Shown: positions 9,400 through 20,390, counted from the stretch's first letter. The stretch: DNA of 64,000 nucleotides from Lingula anatina (GCF_001039355.2 NW_019775496.1:181678-245677); one strand, 5' to 3'. The notes: generated by a model from the sequence alone, not told the origin. Program-made: numbers and translations.

Positions 9400-9558
9400 A
9401 GGCTGGGCCCAGATGGGCGCTACCTGCCTGTGCTACCGCTGCGGTGCCATGGTAACGACCACGTGTATTTTACCCGCCGCTTCGCTACAGCCCCGGCGGA
9501 GGACCTGGAAGAGGACGGAGAGGAAGGAATGGACACAGCTGCTCTTGTTGTATTAACG
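9400..9558 (+). CDS. SHFL: SHFL-like plus copy, exon 6, frameshifted
   Basis: Acceptor CATTTTCAG, donor GTAATG. It encodes [18 protein letters not shown] then CILP. The extra C after TATTTTA then moves the reading frame, and TAA occurs at 9554-9556. The ancestral frame ([18 protein letters not shown]) is still readable one base over. Confidence 0.75.
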
Positions 9559-9784
9559 GTAATGTATATACAGGGTTCACATATTGTGCAATTCAATTTC
9601 GGTAAATGGTTTTTCCAGTGTTATTGCAGGTTTTGTGATTTTTGCTTCATGGGAATATCTTTCGTGACCCACTGAACCGAAATTATTCTTTTTCTTGGTA
9701 AGATCGCGTCAGCTAACACGTTTGTCCTAATGCTTATCACCCCCCTTCTCTCCCCCACGGCTTGGTCTTGGTTTGTCCATTCAA

Positions 9785-9785
<1 letters not shown>

Positions 9786-9826
<41 letters not shown>
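9786..9826. repeat. (ATT)n microsatellite
   Basis: About 13 ATT units in intron 6 of the plus SHFL-like copy. Confidence 0.9.
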
Positions 9827-10181
9827 TAACAGGGGGGGAGCAAAACGGTTACATCCCCGAAGTTGTTCCAACTTCTCTGGATCCGAAACACACACAAAAC
9901 CCAAGCGATTTTCCAACATATGGATATCAGTATGGTAGGCTATCTTATGTTACTATACCTCTTTAGTCCATATTATTAAACAGGGGGAGGGGGGCTTTTG
10001 AATGCCATAATGTACTGTGCTATCTTACAACAAACCTTTTGTTCCGCTATGGAATAAAAAATTGCGATATGTAATGCAACATTGCCTTTTCTCTTCGATA
10101 TCTAATTGAATTTTGCATTGAATCGTTACATATTGTTTAAAATCAATAAGAATAAAAAAAATTCTTCTCTTTTGCCCCAAG

Positions 10182-10408
10182 GTCGTCCGTGCTGTCACCC
10201 TCAGGTCAGACGAAAGTTTGGTAAGCCACGTGTTGTCAACAGCAGTAACGTTCACGAAAGTTCCGGTTCCACCGTGGCCACGTTCTTGCCACAGGACGAT
10301 CTGATGAATGACGACGATTTCATCGCATACCCACGCCTTTCCACCATCAACGAGGGAAGTGATGAAGGAAGTGATGACGGAAGTGGCGGAGGGAGTGGCG
10401 CTCCATGA
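10182..10408 (+). CDS. SHFL: SHFL-like plus copy, exon 7 (C-terminus)
   Basis: Acceptor TTTGCCCCAAG. It encodes [33 protein letters not shown] and a short acidic Asp/Gly/Ser tail, ending at TGA. It is reached in frame only if the exon 6 insertion is absent. Confidence 0.7.
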
Positions 10409-11247
10409 TCGCCGCAGAGTCGGTCGCGGCCATGATGGAACCCAAGGGGATGACGGGAATGGGTGACGTGGAAGCGGCGTGAGGCCGGTGTAACGTGGCA
10501 GAGAGTCCTTCATAGCAGAGAGGATAAAGCCCGTATATGGAGAGTACAGGCATACCTTTTACGTGTTTGAAGAAGTAGTAAAGTACTTAGTGTTTTATTG
10601 TAAGCCGTCACTCTCAGTTTCTTGTAATAATTCGACAGTTAAACTGTTATTTGGACCAGCAGACTCCGTCGGTGACATAATTTTCAAAATTTTCTTTCGG
10701 GCAGGTGTGTATAAGAATCATACAGTTTATACATATATCGCTCAAAAATTGTTTTGATCTCAATGTTTTCAGTATGGCGCCTGTTGCATGATAACGTATT
10801 TGCCTGACGTAACATTAGCATCACCCCCCACGCCACACGGCCATCGTTCTTTAAACCTCAACGATTTCTTCTTGATTCATTTATGTAGAATTTAAATACG
10901 GTTTGAAATAAATCATTGCTTAGCAATCTCAAGTTTTGCTGCTTTTTATTTTTGTTAATCACCAGATGTACCGATTTTGGCACACGTTCTTGTTGTGGTA
11001 CGACACCCTGATTTGAATAAGAACAAAATTCTGGTATAAACGTTATTATTTTTAGTGAGAGAAGCCTCACGTTTAGGACTTTGCTGCATTGTGACGCGTT
11101 GGTCATATATATACATATATGCATATATGCATAGGTATCCTTTCGTATTCGATTCTACCTTCCTTTATTTACTAGAATACGTGTAATTTTGTTTGATACA
11201 TCCTAATTTAACTTGCCACATGGAGAAAAATGTTAAAAACTGTGACC
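10409..11247. other. no gene recognised
   Basis: The first 100 bases are presumably 3' untranslated sequence of the plus SHFL-like copy, because they still resemble the end of the minus copy's coding exon. The rest shows nothing I can support. Confidence 0.4.
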
Positions 11248-11251
11248 AAAA
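11248..11251 (-). terminator. Pol III T-run terminator of the tRNA gene
   Basis: TTTT on the minus strand, seven bases beyond the tRNA 3' end, as expected for RNA polymerase III termination. Confidence 0.65.
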
Positions 11252-11258
11252 CAAGATT

Positions 11259-11340
11259 CGACGAGGATGAGATTCGAACTCACGCGGGGAGACCCCAATG
11301 GATTAGCAGTCCATCGCCTTAACCACTCGGCCACCTCGTC
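11259..11340 (-). tRNA. tRNA-Ser (anticodon GCT)
   Basis: 82 bases. The acceptor stem GACGAGG/CCTCGTC is perfect, with discriminator G as in serine tRNAs. The D-arm region TGGCCGAGTGG serves as the A box. The anticodon loop CTGCTAA gives GCT, reading AGC/AGU. There is a long variable arm (GGGGTCTCCCC) typical of class II tRNAs, and a T arm with GTTCGAATC as the B box. CCA is not encoded and no intron is seen. The gene looks intact and isolated. Confidence 0.95.
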
Positions 11341-12460
11341 ACGTTGGATAATAGAAAATGGCCTAGATACAGGTAACCGCATATAAAGAAATATCGTTAT
11401 TCTGTTTCCTCCATACGTAATTGGGATTTCTTAATTTTTCCTTTCGGTTTTACATTTATAACAGATGGCATTTGCTTTTTATAAAGGTGATAAACATTCA
11501 ATTATTCATAAGAAGAGCTCGGTCACTTATCAAAGTTCAAACCTCTCTCTTTAATGATGGATATCATTTGGCCTAACGCAAGTTGTTCTCTCATTGTCAT
11601 TGAAAGACTACATGTATGTGGCGACTTCAATGATAAATTCAATGGAACACTAACTTGTGTATAAGAAAGAGAAAGAGGACAAATCCATGTTTTCGATATA
11701 TAGACCCGTTTGGCCGAGTTGGCAGGCAAAAAGACGACGAATTTCCAATAATATTTCGCCCAAAGTAATAAATAAATAAATGAATTTTTATGAAGAGCGA
11801 CAGAAAAACAAAATAAAAAAGACATATTTGAGAGTTCCAAACAGACTTACTGTAGATAGATGGATATTTTTATTTATTCTGAATTGTGAGGAGAAGAACA
11901 AAAAATAAAGAAAACATCTCGCTCTAACATGAGTTTTTTTTAGCAAAAAAAGTGATCTCTTTTTTTAAACTGCTGATAGTTTTCTTAACATAATGATCAA
12001 AAACGTATGAACATTCATCTGTGACAAAATTACCTACTTTAAGGGGATAGCAACTCTTTGAATGAAATCCATATTTCACTACAAATACATTGAAAACAAT
12101 TCAGATATATAATTAATTCTATTTTACCACCAAAACGGCGGTCATCGCAATTATTCTGGAAGCTATGTTTGCCATAGGAGCACGTGACCTCCATAGATGG
12201 CCACCTTCTGTACATAATAATCTCTTAAAACCAAACTTTTAAGGGAAAAAGAGACTAATCTGGATGTCAGAACAGATTCATTGACCGTTGGTAAGTATGG
12301 GAAAATTTTCGATTACCCCAGGAAAATCCATTTTGGCAAAAATGAACAGTTTTGTCCCTTAAATTCTGTGCACTATGATAGAGGTCCTGATACCACATGT
12401 TATCTTCACCCCTGAGGTGGTCGTTTGACTGGGAGCTGTTCGAAGGTTCATTGGTCCGAA
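11341..12460. other. no gene recognised
   Basis: AT-rich sequence between the tRNA and the palindrome downstream of the LRR gene. No frames with family similarity were seen. Confidence 0.4.
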
Positions 12461-12489
12461 CAGGGAATTATATCCGATATAATTCCCTG
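12461..12489. repeat. short perfect palindrome
   Basis: Arms of 14 bases (CAGGGAATTATATC and its complement) around one base. GGTTCATTGGTCCG just before it recurs inverted at about 12765-12778 (CGGACCAATGAAAC), suggesting a larger old inverted-repeat element into which the 12524-12691 element inserted. Confidence 0.6.
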
Positions 12490-12523
12490 GTCTGAAAACC
12501 GTTATGCGCGCGCCTCTGATGAA

Positions 12524-12691
12524 CAGGCCCGTAGCCAGGGGGGGTTCAGGGGGTTCGAAAGAACCGCCCCTTTTTCTTGGAAAAGGTCCACTCTGGGTAA
12601 AATTTGATCTAGGTACATGAAGTTTTTATGGAAAAAGGTCCACTTTTCCAGAAAAAGAACCCCCCTTTTGAAATTGCTGGCTACGGGCCTG
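12524..12691. mobile_element. CAGGCCCGTAGCC-family MITE, 168 bp, TSD ATGAA
   Basis: Begins CAGGCCCGTAGCCAGGGGGG and ends GCTGGCTACGGGCCTG. It is flanked by perfect 5-base duplications ATGAA (12519-12523, 12692-12696). The interior is palindromic (AAAGAACC / GGTCCACTTTTCC) and non-coding. The terminal sequence and 5-base duplication would suit a hAT5-type transposon, but this assignment is inference. Confidence 0.85.
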
Positions 12692-12702
12692 ATGAACTTC
12701 AT

Positions 12703-12708
12703 TTTATT
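12703..12708 (-). promoter_or_regulatory. candidate poly(A) signal of the LRR gene
   Basis: AATAAA on the minus strand about 95 bases beyond the LRR protein stop codon. Confidence 0.4.
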
Positions 12709-12802
12709 ATTGCCAGTACACTATACACCTTAATTAGACATTTATTCACGCTATCAGACTTTCGGACCAATGAAACTTCTATTGCTACGACCCCTCCTGA
12801 AT

Positions 12803-14963
12803 TTACCCCTTGCTGTCGTCGTAGATGATTGGCTGGATGTAGGCTTTCTTCTTTCCAGTGTTGTAATAAGCCTCCGGCTCCCCGGCATCGCAGTACGTAT
12901 CTCCTTGTTGGCCGCTCTTATCAAACGAGATATAGTCATCGGCGGAAGGTCTTGGCTCAGCTTGCATAGCAGCGCCCATGTTGGCATCGCCCTTCAGGCC
13001 GTGCCCAATGGCTTGTTCAATTTTCATTGGTGCGTGTTGGATTTGAGCAGTCGCGCCACCTGCCGCAGGCTTTGTATAAGTAGTATCTTCATATTCATCA
13101 GATTCGGGGCCTTTTTGGAAAGTGACGGTGTAAGGTGGCGCCATCTTGTTGCAGGCAACTTTAGGCGCGGTTTGCTGACTGGGAGCAGACTCCCTCACGC
13201 CCCATTTGAGTCCGGTGTAGCCTTTAGCCGGCTTGTCCGTGGGTTTTGCTGACAACTTTGACATACGTTTCAACGATGTGTAAGGATTTTCTGTTAATGC
13301 TTCTTCCCCGCTTAATAAGGCGGTAACGCTACGGCGTTGTCGTCGATTACAAGTGAAGATAACAAAAACAAGAATCGAGTTAATGGCCGCCATTATCAGG
13401 GACACCGTGACAACAATGTGCCAAGGGTCTTCAAAATTGGGAGATGTTCCATTGCCAGCTTGATTACTGTAGTTTGGGGGCACAGAATCAACGCGGGGGC
13501 AACCTTCGAAAGCCAATTCCTCTTTGGAGCATTCATCTGTGGGGAAATCCCCAATTGCCATCCCCTTAAACCTTATTGGCGAGTGGCAAATTGCTTTGCT
13601 GATGTCGAAGACTGTGAAGATGGATTTCTGCGACACATGCTGTATCCAAGCAAGAGAACAGTCGCAATGGAGAGGGTTTCCGCTTACCGTGAGTTGCCGT
13701 AGAGCCGAGAGCCTCTTAAACGTGCACTTGTCTAAGGTTCTTATCTTGTTGTTGTTCAGGCGCAGAACCTGCAGGCTTTTCTCAATCCCGTGAAAGCCGG
13801 GTTCTGAGATGATGAGAATTTTATTGTTGCTGACATCTAGGTGACTTAGTTTGTCACAGCTCTGTAAGGCAAAGGGCATCAACGTGGTTAAAGTGTTATG
13901 CTGCAGGTGGAGTTGCCGCAGCTCGGGCAAATGATCCAGGTCCAAGGGCCAACTGTCGAAAAAATTCTTACTGAGGTTCAGAACTTTTAAATCATGCAGG
14001 TCATGGAGAAAGTTTCCGAGGGTGACCTGGCTTAAGAGGTTGCCACTAAGGTCCAGAAATTCCAAGTGTTCTAACCCATCCGCCGAAGCAATGTCGATGC
14101 GACGACTTAACTTCACCGCGCTCAGTCGAAGGGTTTTGAGCTGAGAGAATTGTGCCAAGGCGCTGGGGAAGAAGTTTATGGTATTTCCGCTCAGATCCAG
14201 GGACTCCAGCGTACGTGGCAGGTATTTCAAGGAGTCGATGGTAGCTTGGGTCCGATTAACGTCACTGCTGGCTATACTCATCTGGATTTGGTTATTGGCC
14301 ATGGACAGGTGTTTCAGTGGCAATGGTCTAAACTCTTTAGGTATTCCCTGGGCATTGTTGTCGTCAAAGTTCAAAACTTCCAGAGAATCCCATTTATGGT
14401 TCCCGATTCCCCTTTCAACTGACTTCTCCGTGTAGTCGTTGGAGCTGAGGTCCAACTCTCGTAGACGTGTAAATCGGAGACTTGCCGAAGCCGCTTCTAT
14501 GGGCAGAACTGGGAGCAAGTATGTGAGGGAGTGAAGACGCAGAACCTCCACGGAGTTCATTACGGAGTACAGAAACCCAAACAGCTCTGTAGAACATTTA
14601 TACATGAATCTCGAATAGGAGAGATCGATCGATTTGATGGCGCTGGTCGGAAAGTTGCAAAACTTCAAACTGTGTTCCAAAGTTGTGCACAGATTAGTTT
14701 CCCTGAAGTTGTAATGGCGGAGATCCAGATGACTCACCGGCACACGGAGGTGCTGAAAATCGTGACATATGACACCCTTGGTGAGTTGTGCAGCGTTTGG
14801 ACATTCATAAATCCAAGGTGTCGTCTGCTCGTCTTTCCAATCGCCAGGTTCCCGGTAGCACGTCTCGCACGCGGGGACGGGGGGACACGACGTAGACACC
14901 TGCTGCACGAGGGCGATAACAACTAACAGATGGTGCACCTTTCGGAAGAGCAACAGCAACACG
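12803..14963 (-). CDS. leucine-rich-repeat single-pass membrane protein, terminal exon
   Basis: One long exon of about 719 codons. It has no ATG at its 5' end: the frame opens with GTG directly after a strong acceptor (TTTATTTTTCAG|C), so the start codon must lie in an unseen upstream exon. Seen: a hydrophobic signal-like N-terminus (residues 1-25), a Cys-rich segment (26-66), about a dozen LRRs (about 107-425, with LxxLDLSGN and LxxLxLSxN repeats), an LRRCT cap (429-488, NPLHCDCSLAWI), and a transmembrane helix (516-538) followed by a basic stop-transfer (NRRQRR). The 181-residue tail has 11 tyrosines, including NPYTSL, GYTGL, PPYTV, DEYEDTTY, DDYISF and AYIQP, all possible phosphorylation or adaptor sites. 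There is no TIR or kinase domain. The likely role is a surface recognition or adhesion receptor; no specific orthologue is recognised. Confidence 0.85.
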
Positions 14964-14965
14964 CT

Positions 14966-17512
14966 GAAAAATAAATTTTTATTTTGTATTTGTATTTGTG
15001 TATTTCATTAAAATCGTACGCCAAATAAGCGATTTAAATTCTGATTTTATATACAGTACAATAAAAACTGAATAAAATCAGGAGCAAAACTGATTTTTAC
15101 ATTTCAGATGCTTTGTATGATTGTTTGTGTGTGTGTGCAAGCGCGCGCGTGTGTGAGAGAAGGATGGAGAGAGAGAGAGGTTTCTCGTCTGATCGTCGGA
15201 ATGGCCTGAACGGAGCATATTCTTCAGAAAACATGCCCAACTAACGATATATTTATCCAAATACACTAATTAAAAGCTCATATTGTAAATTTTGGGCTTA
15301 AAAAAAACGTCATTTTTGCTCGGCCTGGGAGTTAATGAGCTACGTGGTCACGTGGTCCGGTGACGTCAATCGTGCCACCGCAGGAAAAGTCGAAAAGGGT
15401 ACACGCCAAGCAGCGTGTTTAGCTGTTAAACTGAGCTGCATTGTCTACCTGTAAGATGACCTTTCTGACTCCTGATAAAAGTTCATACTCATTTAAATCT
15501 CTTACCCGAGGGGTTTCAATCCGTGTGAAGTCATTTTCCCGTCTATTCAGTTCTTTAACTAGTGTTTAATTACGGTAATCCCAACTGGTATAAATTACTG
15601 CATTCGAATGACTTGAGGGTACTTTTGAACATTCGATATGAGGTCAATGTTACTTGTGAAATTCAATTTATTAAACCCTTGCGCCCTACGGCTCATCAGA
15701 ATGAAATGCAATAAAAATATAAAGTCATAAAAACAACAATAATACAACTACAAGTAGTAATGATAAAAACTCATCAGACTGACGTTAATCTTATCTCCGA
15801 TACACATTTTAAGTACTTTCATAAGTTGTTTAATTGTGAAACATTGTTAAGTGATAACAATTTAATTAGCTTGAAAACACTTTGCATTGTGTAATAAATT
15901 TTTTGATGTACTTCTGCCTAATCGTTCTGTAGCAAAGACATTTTTAAATTCTTAAAAGAATAAAATGAAATTCATCCTCGATGTCATCTAAAATACATAG
16001 TTTACAGGTTCTTAATTCTTATTTGTGTCTGTTTACCTTCCAGTTTCTACAGCTAGATTATGTGATGAAAGTCTAAATTTGGCAATTTCAATTGAATTTA
16101 ATTAAAATTCCTCATATTTCTGTCAAACTGGCTTATTTAAATAGAATTTCACTGTAAAATTATTAACAAGATGTTGGTAATAATAGCTCTTTACTCCTTG
16201 TGGATATTTCTCCAGTCAATGTTTGTCTAAAATTATATTTCAATCTTTACTCTATCAAGGATGGTATCAAATTATCAGACATATTTTCGTGAAAAATTAA
16301 TAACAAGGCAATTGTCTCCAGTTCATTCCGTACTCAAATTACCCAATCAAAATTTTTTGTTAAGTAGATCTTTATAGCACGCTGTTATAATACAATTTTT
16401 CGAGGAGCGGATTTAAATCAATATTAAAAAAAAACGTAGCTTTATATTTAAAAGAAGTGGGTATCTCCCGGTTTCACATTATACTTAGTTATGTACAATG
16501 AAGTTATCACTAGTTATCACTAAGTTATCACTAGTGCTCCTTTTTCACCCAACATTCTTTTAAAAAATCCGTATGTGCCTTTTGAATATCCCTTACCATG
16601 TTTTAAAAAACTTCCATGCATAATTTAAAATATACTAACGTGCGTATCAAATACTGCACATTTAGTGAACACATTAAAAGTTATGATTTTTAACATGCTA
16701 CTAATAGCAAACAATGCTTTTTTTTACCTTGTTCTGCTATATGTTTTTAGGTTTGGCAAAACTTGCACATTTGCAAAAAGTTTTGCGTGCAGGCGCAGAA
16801 CTTGCGTTTCAAATAATTTTTTTTAATTACCTAATATTTTAGTTGAAATACCCTTCAGAAACAAATTCTCAAAGCACACAACGCTTTATTTTGTTAAACG
16901 AAGTAAGATTACGAATCATTACAGCAGTTCCCATTCTTTTTTCTTTAATATAACCGCTCTTATTCTAGTTCTTCCTCAACCGCGGTTTCTTCCACAGAAG
17001 TAATGCCTGGGTATACTACGCAATGCTTCAAGATACCCTGAGAGCAATCACTTACATTTATGTTCGCGACCGTGTTTGCACTCACTTGTTTAAATATCAA
17101 TATTAAACGTCATATAAAAATACCAATAACATTACCCTATGAAATAAAAGAGATATATTGAAAAAATATTAAAGCCAATCAATAATCAGACAGGTCGAGT
17201 TACCTGTTATTACCTGGCTTGGGAAGTGCGGCGGTGCGCAATAAACAGGATTTATTGTTAACGAGCTCTTGGTCAAGTACCATGCACTTAAAATGCATCA
17301 GCAATTAGTAAGCTTGTCAACTGATGACAGTTAAGTTGAAAGACTATCAGCTTTTGATATGATCTTAACCAACTGAGGCGACCATAATCTCGAGCATCAT
17401 ATCTATTGTAAACGAAGTTAGTAAATAAGTCACGGAAGGCCGTCACAGCCAAAGAAAGAAGATTGTCAACGAATGCTGCTTTTTGGGTGAATCCCACGGC
17501 AACACACTGAGG
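14966..17512. other. AT-rich sequence, no gene recognised
   Basis: Upstream region of the LRR exon. It should hold at least one 5' exon with the start codon, but I cannot identify it. It includes a GT/GC/GA simple-sequence patch (15123-15180) and otherwise featureless AT-rich DNA. Confidence 0.4.
15349..15368. promoter_or_regulatory. E-box and CRE-like palindromes, possible promoter element
   Basis: CACGTG (15349-15354) and TGACGTCA (15361-15368, an exact CRE core) lie within 20 bases, about 390 bases upstream of the LRR exon acceptor, in a locally GC-richer patch. They could belong to the LRR gene promoter. No TATA box or start site is identified. Confidence 0.25.
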
Positions 17513-18788
17513 CAGTCTGTGCCAAAAACTTTTTAGACTACTAGCCCTTCGGGCTAGCAGACTCTCAAACTTTACTAGCCCAAACCAAAAAACACTAGCC
17601 CAATTTAAACAATTCATCTTAAAAGTTTAAGCAGATGTTGTAAAGAGTTGTGGTACCATACTGTACTTTCTTGTAAACCTTATTATAGAAGTAGAGCAAG
17701 TGAATAACAAAGTCAATCAGGTTAATTTTCAGTTGATGGGGTGGTAAAATTGATTTAAAATATATTTAATTATTTAATATTGAAAAAATTCCCTTTTTTA
17801 ATATGTAATACTGAATATAGTTACCCTTACTTTTCATATTTTTATAATACCTTTATTTCCATTTTTTATATGCAATCAAAATTTATTTTAAATTCCTATT
17901 CTTTTTATTGACAATGGCTCTTTTCTGACAATTTATTTCCAATTACATCGGTATAAAATGCCACTTCTAATTTAAAATACATAGGTGCTGTAAGGGTAAT
18001 TAAACAAACGTCTTGCAATTTTTTTGGTTACAATTCTTTTGGTTATATATTTGTAAAAACAACTTTTCAAGGACTTTACCAGGACAAAGTGTGGAGGGGT
18101 AGCCATGGCATAAACCGAACTATCCCACATTGTCAAGAATAGTTTATAGGGTATTTATGTTACATGTAACTGCCAGGGTCTTATTGTTTTTAAAAGGCAA
18201 TAAGCAAAGGAAAATGTATAAACCTGTGACTATTAAAATTATAAATAAAAAATATAAACAAAAAAGGAAATAGAATACTACACCCCTCAGTCTGCTAAGT
18301 GGTCCTAACCCAAATGTTCTACATGTATGAGATAATGCATTCATTACACTTGCTTCGGAGACAGTGTTGTTTTGACAAAACCTGTTGCTAGTACCAAGGA
18401 ATTCCGGTCTGATCCAGTTTCTTGATTGACAGCAATTTAACAAACTGGTCAAATAAAAAGATGCCGACACGCTGATCAGACAGACTGCTGCTATAAATAA
18501 CTACAGTGAAGGTATTTATAGCAACTAATCAATATTCAGTAGTTAGAGCTAGGTGTGAGTTTTTTTCAACTGAGAGGTATATTATACTATCTAGAAACGT
18601 CAAATTAGAGGCAGGAACAAAAAAGACTGGCGACTTATATTTTTGAAATCTTACTGAGTGTTACAATAGGCTCAACATTTCAACTAGCCCGTTCGGGCTA
18701 GTGCTTTATAAAATTTCAACTTTTTTACTAGCCCGGTGCCACTTTAGGTGGGCAATTGCCTCGGGCTAGTGCCTAACGTCGCAGACTG
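17513..18788. mobile_element. 1.28-kb non-autonomous DNA transposon with ACTAGCCC subterminal repeats
   Basis: Both ends read CAGTCTG (17513-17519, and inverted at 18782-18788) and are flanked by CTGAGG duplications (17507-17512, 18789-18794). The terminal 100 bases on each side hold four copies of ACTAGCCC or its complement (left at 17540, 17551, 17574, 17594; right at 18683, 18695, 18727, 18763; the copy at 17551 is one base short). Such motif arrays are typical transposase binding sites. The interior is AT-rich and encodes nothing recognisable. The 6-base duplication fits no superfamily cleanly; a hAT-like origin is only a guess. Confidence 0.6.
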
Positions 18789-18794
18789 CTGAGG

Positions 18795-20172
18795 CATAAC
18801 GAAAATAGCCCAACCCCGTTCAACACAACTTTCCTAAATTTCTCTGTCTGTATTCAGCATGCAGCTCAGCTGAGTGTCAAAGACCTTTATCATCTTTGTC
18901 GTCACAGTACCACGTGACCCAGATCTGTTGCTTTATTTTTGCAAATTGAGGTGAGGTTAACTAAAAAGCTTTTTTTTACTAATAAATTGTTTTTATACTT
19001 TTTTAAAGGCGGTGATCGATTAAAACATATCTCTAGTGTACGGATTTAGTGCTGAATCTTTAAAATTCGAGAAATTGATTTTGACGTGAAATTCTAAAAT
19101 TTTAAAATTCTTAAAAGGACCAGTACCTGAGAACGGAGACTGCCATTTTCTTCGTATAACGTCAGTTCACCGCTATCATCGTTGCGTCCCGCTTCCAACT
19201 GTGTGCAGTGTTAGAACATACACACGTACAAGAATATTATCAACCCTCTAGCAATATCTGCCCCATAGTTATCAGATAACTAATCACTGATATTAACTTT
19301 GTTGACGACATTGGATAGCATTCGGGATAGTACTACATGGAAAGTAAGTTGGCAATTAATCCAATATAGAGGTGCAAATGAGGTCACAGGCATGTTCTTA
19401 AATATATTTAGTGCACAGAGTGCAAACTATGTTTGTTAATTATAGGACCCCACATGAAGAATTTTGTATCAAACTTTTATTCCCCTGGTATAATAAAAAG
19501 TTATTCAGCGCCTAGCCCCCCCCCCAAAAAAAAAAAAAGAACATACATTACTACCTTAAATGCAAAACCTCCAGTTGTGAAAAGTTTTACTTACTTTAAA
19601 AATACAGTTTAAATATTTATTTAAAAAAAACATCCTTACGTCATGTATAATTTACCATGACTGTATCACTACAAAACATATCGGAACGCAATATAAAAAT
19701 CAAAATTAAATGACCTGGAACATACGTTACCATACGTTACTGGAACATACGAACACAACATTTGGGGCTCCTTACATAATGTAAAGACATGGTGAAATTA
19801 AAAGTTAAATTAAAATTGAGACAGCCCTGAATTTTTGTTCCATACGCATTAAAAAAAAGGAATTCAACTTAGAATTCTTTCAATTTAATTTTTTTCTTTT
19901 TTGACGTCTCAGCATGTGAAATGTAACTCTATATTGGGTTTGGGTGTTGGTCCTTTGATTAATAGCTACTTTCACTAGTTATAAATTAGTACAATTCTTT
20001 AAGCCCGTATTTCGTCCAAGTTAAACTTAACTAAAACGTTACTATAACAAAAACCTGAATATGTTCCATACCTAGTTTCTAAGGTCACTAGAAGTAGAAA
20101 TCTACTAATCTATTATGCGCATGCCACTATATGAACGGTGTCCGCAGAGATTCGGGAGGGGGGGGGGGGGGG
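18795..20172. other. no gene recognised
   Basis: AT-rich sequence ending in a G run that leads into the assembly gap. Confidence 0.4.
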
Positions 20173-20390
20173 NNNNNNNNNNNNNNNNNNNNNNNNNNNN
20201 NNNNNNNNNNNNNNNNNNNNNNNNNNNNNNNNNNNNNNNNNNNNNNNNNNNNNNNNNNNNNNNNNNNNNNNNNNNNNNNNNNNNNNNNNNNNNNNNNNNN
20301 NNNNNNNNNNNNNNNNNNNNNNNNNNNNNNNNNNNNNNNNNNNNNNNNNNNNNNNNNNNNNNNNNNNNNNNNNNNNNNNNNNNNNNNNNN
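20173..20390. other. assembly gap (218 N) bordered by poly(G)
   Basis: The sequence before the gap ends in a G run and the sequence after it starts with 13 G. Any apparent reading frame through this gap is meaningless. Confidence 0.99.

Larger units (their letters stand above)
7653..10408 (+). pseudogene. SHFL: SHFL-like (Shiftless/C19orf66) gene, plus-strand copy with a frameshift
   Basis: Exons 7653-7685, 7813-7924, 8177-8226, 8574-8693, 8891-8991, 9400-9558, 10182-10408, all GT-AG. It encodes MSSGIKQEVLC, the basic N-terminal domain, [43 protein letters not shown] and, in the last exon, [15 protein letters not shown] with an acidic tail. One extra C in exon 6 (the CCC at about 9475-9477; the minus copy has CC) shifts the frame. 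Translation would end at TAA 9554-9556 after about 190 residues, losing the C-terminal domain. Without that base, every exon joint is in phase. Exon 5 also lacks one codon, making the third zinc pair CxC. It is either a decaying paralogue, a truncated product, or a gene with a sequencing error. Exon 1 is intact, unlike in the minus copy. Confidence 0.7.

Noticed and set aside
9385-9675. 96-codon frame over SHFL-like exon 6
   Set aside because: It is the wrong frame; the zinc-pair residues and exon phases fit the frame beginning at 9400 instead.
13337-14926. Several plus-strand frames opposite the LRR exon
   Set aside because: Shadows of the LRR coding sequence with no domain of their own.
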